Of a stretch of 45,520 nucleotides of DNA, positions 9,378-16,685 are shown piece by piece. The stretch is from Halalkalibacter alkalisediminis. GTDB taxonomy: Bacteria; Bacillota; Bacilli; Bacillales; Bacillaceae_D. How positions within the stretch are numbered: the stretch's first letter is position 1; every line of letters begins with the position of its first letter. Below the pieces are notes generated by a model. It was not told the DNA's origin, ran no database searches, and saw nothing but the letters and a program-made list of their open reading frames with translations. Both the position numbers and the translations under genes were made by a program. The stretch covers positions 1 to 45,520 of the forward strand of contig NZ_JAQQWT010000025.1 of NCBI RefSeq assembly GCF_028610705.1, read 5' to 3'.

Positions 9378-9531
9378 AAATAACACTCCTTTTTAATATG
9401 AGACTATTTTTAAATATTTGATTTTTCTGATATTCGGGTAGATAGGTAGATCTTTCTTAGCGATCTTCAAAACAGGTATTTAAGATACAGTTTTCATTTT
9501 TACATGATTGATTCATCATTGTCTGTCTTCA

Positions 9532-9548
9532 TGATAAGAAATATGACA
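9532..9548. promoter_or_regulatory. weak GlnR/TnrA-like site upstream of narK
   Basis: TGATAAGAAATATGACA has one mismatch to TGTNA-N7-TNACA. It lies about 155 bases before the narK start. A possible minus-strand -10 (TGTATCTT, about 9483-9490) follows. This is a candidate only. Confidence 0.4.
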
Positions 9549-9970
9549 TGCTTTTTTAAAATGTAAAATTCATCAAGCTCAACGAGGAATAAGAACAAAG
9601 TCTAAAACATTTCTGAGTTCTCAAAAGGGTATTTCTAATACACCTTATATATTTGCACTAGTTTCTCGTATTGTCATGAAACAGGGAAGGAAACTTAACA
9701 GTGTTTTTATTTTGAATAGGAGATGAGAGTGTGACTTCATATAAGAGGGAATATTTCAGTTGAAGAAACATTAGTCTCCTATCCTATAAGTGAACAAAGA
9801 TTTGCCACTCTCATTAAAGGAATACAAATTTAAACGATTATCCCCCTATACACGCTTTCGCTTCATAATGATACCTGATGTTTCTAGAGATTTAGAACTT
9901 CTTAGAAAGAATAACCGTAAAGGATAAATGCTGATACTTAAGGATTTACAGAAGCTTAAATGAAAAACCA
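9549..9970. other. long spacer between narK and nasF
   Basis: No gene is recognised. One short frame (about 9751-9832) after a stop codon would encode a tail reading SVEETLVSYPISEQRFATLI before a stop; it could be a gene fragment, but I do not recognise it and it has no start. Confidence 0.35.
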
Positions 9971-9987
9971 TGTTAGATAACTTAACA
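9971..9987. promoter_or_regulatory. GlnR/TnrA-type operator before nasF
   Basis: TGTTAGATAACTTAACA is a full match to the dyad TGTNA-N7-TNACA bound by the nitrogen regulators TnrA and GlnR of Bacillus. Its centre is about 100 bases upstream of the nasF start. A plausible -10 (TAGGAT at 10017-10022) would put the dyad near -50, the position from which TnrA activates. The match is seen; regulation by TnrA is inferred. Confidence 0.7.
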
Positions 9988-10078
9988 GTTTATAACATGT
10001 ATCTCATATGTTGGTTTAGGATAAAACATATAATTCAAATAATTCTTTAAGATTTGAGTAACAAAGGGGGAGTGATTA

Positions 10079-11560
10079 ATGAGTAGTGGAATGGTCTACT
10101 TTGTAGGGGCTGGTCCGGGGGATGTCGATTTAATTACGATAAAGGGAAAACGGGCTTTGCAGCAGGCCGATGTAGTCATTTTTGATCGATTAATTAATCC
10201 TTTTTTGTTAACAGATATAAAAGATGACGCGAAGTTAATCTATTGTGGGAAACAGCCATGTAAGCACACGCTAAGACAAGAGGATATACAGAGAGAGATA
10301 CTCATTCATGCTAGAAAAGGAAAGACAGTTGTAAGGTTAAAAGGTGGGGATCCAGCTGTATTCGGCAGAGTCGGAGAAGAAGCTGAGTTACTAGCAGAGC
10401 ACCAAATTGATTATGAAATCATCCCTGGAATTACAGCAGGGATTGCGGCGACCATGTACTCAGGTGTACCGATTACCCACAGAAAACATTCGAAGTCATT
10501 TGCGGTTGTGACGGGACATGGGAGCCGAGATGATGGCACACCGAATATCAACTGGAACCACTTAGCAAAGGGAGTAGAAACGATCGTATTTTATATGGGG
10601 ATCAAACACCTAAAGACGATTACGACAGAGTTAATGAAAAATGGTAAAGCAAAAGAAACCGCAGTATTGGTTGTTCAATGGGGGACATACAGCAAACAGA
10701 GGACGGTTGATGGGTCTCTTGCAACGATAGCTAACAAAGTTGAGCAGGCAAACATAACAAACCCAGCGATCATCATAGTTGGGGATGTTGTAAAACTACG
10801 AGAGAAGTTAGCTTGGTTTGATAACCGAGTATTATCAGGAAAGAGTTTTTTAATTCCGTCGAAAGAAGACACGAATAAAGAATTGGTTACAAGCTTAAAG
10901 AAGCATGGTGCAGATGTATTTGAACACAACTTATTAACAGAGCGTGATCCTCTGCCAGAAGAGATATTTGAACAACTAAAACTAGTTTCTAGCAAACGGC
11001 AGCAGCTTATCTTGCTTTCTCCAAGGAGTGTATTTACCTTTTTAAAGGCCCTTGGTGAACAAGGTTTGGATCTTCGCAAAATACATTCTTCTATTCTTTC
11101 AAAAGACGAAGCCGTTCAATCCGTTTTACAGATGGTAGGAATCCAATCTCGTCTTGTCGATGATGTTTTGTTGCATCAACCAATGCTAGTAGGTGGGGAT
11201 TTAGAAATTGAGAATGTAAGAGTTGATGGTGCTCAAACGGCTAAAGAGCTAATATTGAGCTTTTCGAAAGTAGCGCAAAAAGACAGTGAAGCTTTTAATC
11301 GATTGTTAGATGAACAGCATGTGAACACGCTCTTATTTACAACTCGAAAAGACGTTAGCCAGTTTTTAAAATTTCTTGAATTAACGAATAGTTCAAAAGA
11401 GAAAGTGGTTGAACAGGTAACTATATTTTGTATAGGAAAAGAAGCAAGTCTCTTATTAGAGGAAAATAACATTCCGGTTGATAGATATATAGAAACAGCG
11501 AATGTAACAGAGTTGATAGAAGATTATCAAGAAGTCGCGGTGTTGGCAAAAGAAAGTTAA
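10079..11560 (+). CDS. nasF: uroporphyrinogen-III C-methyltransferase with HemD-like C-terminal domain
   Basis: A 493-residue two-domain protein. Residues 1-245 are SumT/CobA: the SAM-binding GAGPGDVDLITIKG near the N terminus, VVRLKGGDPAVFGR (about residue 83) and VIPGITAG-type sequence (here IIPGITAG). It methylates uroporphyrinogen III twice to precorrin-2, the siroheme precursor needed by NasD. Residues 255-493 resemble uroporphyrinogen-III synthase (HemD; LSGKSFLIPSKEDTNKELV at its start), though diverged, so activity is uncertain. B. subtilis NasF has about the same length. The start is supported by AAGGGGGAG. A TnrA-type site lies upstream and nasD begins 55 bases after the stop, so nasF leads the nasFDE unit; in B. 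subtilis nasF is last. Confidence 0.9.
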   Translation: MSSGMVYFVGAGPGDVDLITIKGKRALQQADVVIFDRLINPFLLTDIKDDAKLIYCGKQPCKHTLRQEDIQREILIHARKGKTVVRLKGGDPAVFGRVGEEAELLAEHQIDYEIIPGITAGIAATMYSGVPITHRKHSKSFAVVTGHGSRDDGTPNINWNHLAKGVETIVFYMGIKHLKTITTELMKNGKAKETAVLVVQWGTYSKQRTVDGSLATIANKVEQANITNPAIIIVGDVVKLREKLAWFDNRVLSGKSFLIPSKEDTNKELVTSLKKHGADVFEHNLLTERDPLPEEIFEQLKLVSSKRQQLILLSPRSVFTFLKALGEQGLDLRKIHSSILSKDEAVQSVLQMVGIQSRLVDDVLLHQPMLVGGDLEIENVRVDGAQTAKELILSFSKVAQKDSEAFNRLLDEQHVNTLLFTTRKDVSQFLKFLELTNSSKEKVVEQVTIFCIGKEASLLLEENNIPVDRYIETANVTELIEDYQEVAVLAKES

Positions 11561-11615
11561 TCTCGTGCGATGTTTGAGCATAAATACAAAGATGGATAAA
11601 AAGGAGAGATTTTTT

Positions 11616-14039
11616 GTGGCAGAGAAACTCGTATTGATTGGAAATGGAATGGCTGGTATTCGTACAATAGAGGAGATTTTGAAGAAAGATCCGACGCGCT
11701 TTGATGTAACCGTATTTGGTGAAGAGCCTCATCCCAATTACAACCGCATCATGTTATCGTCTGTTTTACAAGGGGACTCTACGGTGGATGACATTGTGTT
11801 AAATAGCTATGAATGGTACGAAGAAAACCATATTGAATTGCTAACAGGGGACCCAATCGTTAAAGTCGATACAAATAAGCAAGTTGTTTATAGCCAAAAA
11901 GGGATCGAACGATCTTATGATAAATTGATTTTTGCAACAGGATCCAATCCTTTCATGCTGCCTCTTCCAGGTGCTGATAAAGAGGGCGTCATCGCATTCC
12001 GTAACATTAAAGACTGTGAGACGATGATTGAAACGTCTAAGAAGTACAAAAAGGCTGTTGTTATAGGTGGAGGTTTGCTTGGCTTAGAGGCGGCAAGAGG
12101 TCTATTAAATTTAAATATGCATGTCGATGTCATTCATATTGCTGATTTCCTCATGGAAAGACAATTAGATGAGCAAGCAGGAAAGATGCTCAAAGAAGAG
12201 CTTGAAGCACAAGGAATGACGTTCCATCTGCAGAAGAATACGAAGGAAATTGTAGGGAAAAAACGAGTGGAGGGCATCCAGTTTACGGATGGAACAAGTT
12301 TTGAAACGGATCTTGTCGTGATGGCTGTAGGAATTAAGCCTAATGTCGCTCTTGCCCAAGAAACAGGTTTAACAACCGAACGAGCGATTGTTGTAGATGA
12401 TTTCATGCAAACAAGTGCGCCAAATGTCTACGCAGTTGGAGAATGTGCCCAGCATAGAGGAATTGCTTATGGACTCGTTGCTCCTCTTTATGAGCAAGGG
12501 AAAGTATTGGCTGCACATATCTGTTCTGAAAATCAAGCACTTGAGCACGGCTACGAGGGGTCACTTGTCTATACACAATTAAAGGTATCTGGTGTGAACG
12601 TATTTTCAGCGGGCCAGTTCACAGATGGCGAACAAACAAAAGCAATTCGCGTTCATGATGAGTTCGAAGGTATTTATAAAAAAGTAGTCGTTCAAGACAA
12701 TAAAGTCATCGGAGCTGTCTTGTTTGGTGATACATCTGATTCAACTCGTCTTCTTAGCATGATGAGAAATGGTGATGACATTTCAGGAATGAGTAAAGTC
12801 GCCCTTCTTCCCTCAGAAAGTGGAGAAGCGCAAGTGAGCCCAGTGGTAGCAATGGCAGACAGTGATAACATTTGTGACTGTAACGGTATTTCCAAAGGAG
12901 CAATTTGCTCAGCGATAACGGAGAATGGACTGACAACTGTTGAACAAGTGAAGCAATGTACGACAGCTGGACGTTCATGCGGAGGATGTAAACCACTTAT
13001 TGCAGATCTCTTAACGTTAACAACAGGAGAAGACGTAGGAAATGCACCAGAACCAATGTGTGGCTGTACCGAACATACCCACGAAGAAGTTGTCGCTGAA
13101 ATTCGTGAGTTAGGTCTTACACATCCGCGTGAAGTGATGAATGTTCTTGGCTGGGAATCAGACGAAGGCTGTTCAAAGTGTCGTCCGGCGATTAACTATT
13201 ATTTAAAAATGGTTGACCCGATTAAAAATGCAGATGATCCAACATCTCGCTTTATTAATGAGCGTGTTCACGCAAATATTAACCATAACGGCACCTTCAC
13301 GGTTGTCCCAAGAATGTATGGTGGTGTAACAAATGCCGACCAATTACGAAAAATTGCCGATGTCGCTGATAAATACAATGTCCCTCTTTTAAAAGTAACA
13401 GGAGGACAACGGATTGACTTGTTCGGGGTCGAAAAGGAAGATCTACCAAAAGTCTGGAGTGATCTCGGCATGAGATCAGGTTCAGCTTATGCCAAAGCAT
13501 TACGTACCGTTAAAACGTGTGTGGGAGAGCAATTCTGCCGTTTCGGGACTCAAGATTCAATTGGACTTGGGGTTGAGCTTGAGAAAAAGTTTGAGTACAT
13601 TAATACTCCGCATAAAGTAAAAATGGCGGTATCAGCTTGTCCGCGTAACTGCGCAGAATCGGGAATTAAAGACTTTGGGGTTGTCGGTGTAGACGGAGGT
13701 TGGGAGCTTTACGTTGGTGGAAACGGAGGGGTCGACCTACGTGGTGGAGACTTGTTCTGTAAAGTGAAAACAAAAGAAGAAATCATCGATACAATCAGCG
13801 CCTTCATGCAATATTACAGAGAAAACGCTAGATACCTAGAGCGTACTTCTCACTTCTTAGAGCGTGTAGGGTTAGAACATATGAAGAAAGTCGTTCTTCG
13901 GGATGAAGTTGGCCGAAAAGAGCTAATTGAAAGAATGGACCTTGCACTTTCAACGGGTAAAGATCCTTGGAAAGAAATTGTTGAGAATGAAGAGAAACAA
14001 CAAGAGTTCAAAAAGAAGCAAGTTGAAGTGTTGTCTTAA
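11616..14039 (+). CDS. nasD: nitrite reductase [NAD(P)H] large subunit NasD/NirB
   Basis: About 807 residues; reduces nitrite to ammonium with NAD(P)H. In order: FAD domain (GNGMAGIRT), NAD domain (VVIGGGLLGLEAARGL), BFD-like cysteine clusters (CDCNG, SCGGCKP, CGC, CSKCRP), the ferredoxin-like half-domain (MYGGVTNADQLRKIADVADK) and the siroheme/4Fe-4S domain. The four cluster ligands are all present: Cys635, Cys641, Cys675 and Cys679 (TCVGEQFC and ACPRNC). GTG 11616 is chosen because AAGGAGAG lies 8 bases upstream; ATG 11565 and ATG 11592 lack a ribosome site. nasE follows after 18 bases. The whole protein is homologous to NasB at 2658, which lacks the fourth ligand. Confidence 0.94.
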   Translation: MAEKLVLIGNGMAGIRTIEEILKKDPTRFDVTVFGEEPHPNYNRIMLSSVLQGDSTVDDIVLNSYEWYEENHIELLTGDPIVKVDTNKQVVYSQKGIERSYDKLIFATGSNPFMLPLPGADKEGVIAFRNIKDCETMIETSKKYKKAVVIGGGLLGLEAARGLLNLNMHVDVIHIADFLMERQLDEQAGKMLKEELEAQGMTFHLQKNTKEIVGKKRVEGIQFTDGTSFETDLVVMAVGIKPNVALAQETGLTTERAIVVDDFMQTSAPNVYAVGECAQHRGIAYGLVAPLYEQGKVLAAHICSENQALEHGYEGSLVYTQLKVSGVNVFSAGQFTDGEQTKAIRVHDEFEGIYKKVVVQDNKVIGAVLFGDTSDSTRLLSMMRNGDDISGMSKVALLPSESGEAQVSPVVAMADSDNICDCNGISKGAICSAITENGLTTVEQVKQCTTAGRSCGGCKPLIADLLTLTTGEDVGNAPEPMCGCTEHTHEEVVAEIRELGLTHPREVMNVLGWESDEGCSKCRPAINYYLKMVDPIKNADDPTSRFINERVHANINHNGTFTVVPRMYGGVTNADQLRKIADVADKYNVPLLKVTGGQRIDLFGVEKEDLPKVWSDLGMRSGSAYAKALRTVKTCVGEQFCRFGTQDSIGLGVELEKKFEYINTPHKVKMAVSACPRNCAESGIKDFGVVGVDGGWELYVGGNGGVDLRGGDLFCKVKTKEEIIDTISAFMQYYRENARYLERTSHFLERVGLEHMKKVVLRDEVGRKELIERMDLALSTGKDPWKEIVENEEKQQEFKKKQVEVLS

Positions 14040-14057
14040 TAGGAGGGGAGAGAAATT

Positions 14058-14384
14058 ATGAGTAAAGTAGATCAAAAAAACAAAGTTGAAGTTGCCACTT
14101 TATCAGGTTTAACAGTCGGAATTGGAAAAAGAGTGAGTGTAGCAGGTGAGGAAATTGCTTTATTTAAATTGAAAAGTGGAAAGGTAACTGCGATCGAGAA
14201 TAGTTGCCCACATAAAGCAGGACCGCTCTCAGAAGGGATTGTAAGTGGAGATCATGTATTCTGTCCCCTTCACGATTGGAAGATTTGTACGACGGATGGG
14301 CAAGTGCAAGCGCCAGACGTTGGTTGCGTGAAAAAGTATGAAGTTGAAGTGGTGGAGGATACGGTTTATATTGTAGTGAATTGA
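14058..14384 (+). CDS. nasE: nitrite reductase small subunit NasE/NirD (Rieske type)
   Basis: A 108-residue Rieske-fold protein, the usual size for NirD. The 2Fe-2S motif is complete: Cys50-Pro-His52 and Cys69-Pro-Leu-His72 (SCPHKAGPLSEG and CPLHDWKIC). It partners NasD in the NAD(P)H-dependent nitrite reductase. AGGAGGGGAG precedes the start at good spacing, and a terminator follows, so it is the last gene of nasFDE. Confidence 0.93.
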   Translation: MSKVDQKNKVEVATLSGLTVGIGKRVSVAGEEIALFKLKSGKVTAIENSCPHKAGPLSEGIVSGDHVFCPLHDWKICTTDGQVQAPDVGCVKKYEVEVVEDTVYIVVN

Positions 14385-14410
14385 TAAAAGGAAGAACTAA
14401 ACGTTTACTT

Positions 14411-14439
14411 AAGACCAAATCAGGTGATTTGGTCTTTTT
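14411..14439 (+). terminator. terminator of nasFDE
   Basis: Eleven-base perfect stem (AAGACCAAATC / GATTTGGTCTT) with an AGGT loop and T tail, 26 bases after nasE. Confidence 0.88.
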
Positions 14440-14519
14440 GTTGATGTTGAGTACGCAGTGTCAAATCAGTTGGTTGTGATAGCAAATACGAGTTGTTAAA
14501 CGAGGAATTAGAAAATTTG

Positions 14520-14700
14520 CCGGACAATGCTTCCGCTATTTACTTGAAAAAACCTTCCCGGAGCAGATGGGCGGACATACGTTCCGCTATTTCGTCTTTT
14601 TGGCCGTCTATTTTGCAGAAAACTAGCAAATAACGAACCTGATGTCCGTATAATTACCTAAATAGCAGGATTTTCAATAAATAGCGGATCCTCTGTCCGC
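14520..14700. repeat. four palindromic-type units in inverted arrangement
   Basis: Two units read G/CCGGACA-N5-TTCCGCTATTT (14520-14541 and 14571-14592) and two read as their complement (14628-14649, diverged; 14679-14700). The outer units on each side face each other, so the 180-base segment could fold back on itself. The fixed ends are GCGGACA and TCCGCTATTT with a variable 4-6 base centre. I believe similar dispersed units occur in other Bacillaceae, but this is from memory. No ORF spans it. Confidence 0.65.
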
Positions 14701-14828
14701 GTAACCAAGGGCCTCAGCCAGAAGGTCATTCAATCTAATGAAACGGACAAATCTAGTAACCGAGGCCACTGAAAAAGTTTCTTTTAGCAGATTCGAGGAA
14801 GTAGCAATGGCTCCACACGATGCGTGCT

Positions 14829-14888
14829 TTCTATGAGGAAATCCCTCATAGAAGGCTTAAGACTAAGCAATGGTTCCGCTCATTGCTT
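14829..14888. other. pair of hairpins in the spacer upstream of mtlA
   Basis: TTCTATGAGG (14829) pairs with CCTCATAGAA (14844) over a 5-base loop, and AAGCAATG (14865) pairs with CATTGCTT (14881) over an 8-base loop. No T tract follows. They could be part of a small RNA or of an eroded mobile element. The surrounding 14701-14908 has no recognisable gene. Confidence 0.4.
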
Positions 14889-14908
14889 CAGTAGACCCCT
14901 ATTACCCA

Positions 14909-14998
14909 CCACTTTTGACAAAAAAAGGACAATTTAATGTAAGTCTTTAAAAGTGGCAACAATGAGATTGACAAAAGGACCTTTTCTATAAATAGATT
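14909..14998 (+). promoter_or_regulatory. candidate mtlA promoter and MtlR operator region
   Basis: CCACTTTT (14909) and AAAAGTGG (14949) form an inverted repeat. From 14954 the block TGGCAACAATGAGATTGACA continues into AAAGG and recurs, with few changes, before mtlR. It contains a consensus -35 TTGACA (14968-14973), but the -10 is unclear (TATAAA at 14987 is too close; AATAGA at 14991 has correct spacing). MtlR binding is inferred from the repetition. Confidence 0.5.
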
Positions 14999-15074
14999 CT
15001 GAGGTGAAACCGCTTTATTATAAATGTAAGAAGTAAATACAAAAAGAACTTCTCATAAGAAGGGAGATAGAAAG

Positions 15075-16508
15075 ATGGAAACAAAACAATCTAATTCTAA
15101 TATCAAAGTGAAAATTCAACGCTTTGGTAGTTTCTTAAGTGGCATGATTATGCCCAATATCGGAGCTTTTATTGCATGGGGGCTTATTACTGCATTATTT
15201 ATTCCGACTGGATGGATACCAAATGAAAATCTAGCGGAACTGGTAGGTCCAATGATTACCTTCCTTTTACCATTATTAATCGGTTATACAGGTGGTAAAA
15301 TGGTCTACGATGTACGAGGTGGGGTTGTTGGGGCAACGGCGACAATGGGTGTCATTGTTGGAGCAGATATTCCAATGTTCTTAGGTGCTATGATCATGGG
15401 TCCACTTGGTGGTTACCTTATCAAAAAGTTTGATAAAGCGATTGAAAACAAAGTTAAATCTGGTTTTGAGATGCTTATTAACAACTTTTCAGCAGGGATT
15501 ATCGGGGGAGCTTTAACCCTTATTGCTTATGTTGGAGTTGGGCCGATCGTTTACACATTAAACCAAACACTGGCTACTGGAGTTAATTTCCTTGTTCAAA
15601 ACAACTTATTGCCATTAGCTAGTATTTTAATTGAACCAGCAAAAGTACTTTTCTTAAATAACGCGATCAACCACGGAATTCTAGGTCCGATTGGAATTGA
15701 ACAAGCAGCTAGAGAAGGAATGTCCATCTTATTTTTATTAGAATCAAACCCAGGACCAGGCCTAGGGATTCTATTAGCCTTTATGTTATTCGGTAAAGGA
15801 ATGGCGAAACAAACAGCGCCTGGGGCGACAATCATTCATTTCTTCGGTGGGATTCATGAGATTTACTTCCCGTATATTTTAATGAAGCCTGCACTTATCA
15901 TTGCAGCCATTGCAGGTGGAGCATCAGGTGTATTTACTCTATTATTATTCAACGGTGGTTTAGTAGCAGCACCATCACCAGGAAGTATCATTGCTATTCT
16001 AGCGATGACTCCAAGAGGGGGATACTTCGCAGTGATTGCTGGTGTTGTAGTAGCAACGGTCGTGTCATTCTTAATTGCTTCTGTTATTCTTAAAGGTTCA
16101 AAGCTAACAGGTGATGAAGATTTAACAAAAGCAACGGAGCAAACTTCTGCCTTAAAAGGGAAAGAAAGCAGGGCTTCTGTTTTAGTGAATAAAGATCAAG
16201 AAGTGAAAGCAGTTAACAATGAAATCAAAAAAGAAAATGTCAACAAAATCATCTTTGCTTGTGATGCAGGAATGGGATCAAGCGCAATGGGTGCATCCAT
16301 TCTAAAAAATAAAGTAAAAAAAGCAGGTTTAACGATTGATGTATCCAATACATCGATTAATAACCTTCCAAATGATGTAGATGTGGTCATTACCCATAAG
16401 GACTTAACGGATCGTGCAATGGCGAAGGTACCAACAGCCGTGCATATCTCAGTGGAGAATTTCTTGAATAGTCCGAAGTACGATGAGTTAATTGAAAAGT
16501 TAAAATAA
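15075..16508 (+). CDS. mtlA: mannitol-specific PTS permease, EIICB
   Basis: A 477-residue membrane permease that imports mannitol and phosphorylates it to mannitol 1-phosphate. The IIC domain (residues 1-340) is hydrophobic and has the signature GGIHEIYFPYI. A linker of about 45 polar residues leads to the IIB domain with its phosphocysteine Cys396 in ACDAGMGSSAMGA. There is no IIA domain; that is supplied by mtlF. The start follows AAGAAGGGAG. A strong hairpin separates it from mtlR, so mtlR-mtlF-mtlD may be transcribed partly on their own. Confidence 0.95.
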   Translation: METKQSNSNIKVKIQRFGSFLSGMIMPNIGAFIAWGLITALFIPTGWIPNENLAELVGPMITFLLPLLIGYTGGKMVYDVRGGVVGATATMGVIVGADIPMFLGAMIMGPLGGYLIKKFDKAIENKVKSGFEMLINNFSAGIIGGALTLIAYVGVGPIVYTLNQTLATGVNFLVQNNLLPLASILIEPAKVLFLNNAINHGILGPIGIEQAAREGMSILFLLESNPGPGLGILLAFMLFGKGMAKQTAPGATIIHFFGGIHEIYFPYILMKPALIIAAIAGGASGVFTLLLFNGGLVAAPSPGSIIAILAMTPRGGYFAVIAGVVVATVVSFLIASVILKGSKLTGDEDLTKATEQTSALKGKESRASVLVNKDQEVKAVNNEIKKENVNKIIFACDAGMGSSAMGASILKNKVKKAGLTIDVSNTSINNLPNDVDVVITHKDLTDRAMAKVPTAVHISVENFLNSPKYDELIEKLK

Positions 16509-16549
16509 TACAAATGAGGATGGCACAACCGATGTCATCCTCATTTGTA
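16509..16549. terminator. hairpin between mtlA and mtlR
   Basis: A 14-base perfect stem (TACAAATGAGGATG with its complement), extendable by wobble pairs, begins right at the mtlA stop. It lacks a strong T tract, so it may attenuate or protect mRNA rather than terminate fully. Confidence 0.6.
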
Positions 16550-16558
16550 ATTTAATTA

Positions 16559-16584
16559 TGGCAACAATGAAATAGACGAAAAGG
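16559..16584 (+). promoter_or_regulatory. second copy of the mtl upstream block
   Basis: TGGCAACAATGAAATAGACG plus AAAAGG repeats the block before mtlA with few substitutions and one extra base. It lies about 100 bases before mtlR and suggests that mtlR is controlled by the same factor, probably by MtlR itself. Confidence 0.5.
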
Positions 16585-16685
16585 CATTTTTGTTTGATTG
16601 AATCAATAAAAATTTTGGATTATGATAAAAATAGAGCTGTGTTAGTTTAATTTTGTCATCATCCTTTACTGGATTGAGGTGAAAA

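Noticed and set aside
12134-12406. Minus-strand open frames inside nasD
   Set aside because: Antisense shadows of the conserved NAD-binding domain.
14701-14908. Insertion sequence near the palindromic units
   Set aside because: No transposase fragment, terminal inverted repeat pair or target duplication could be identified.
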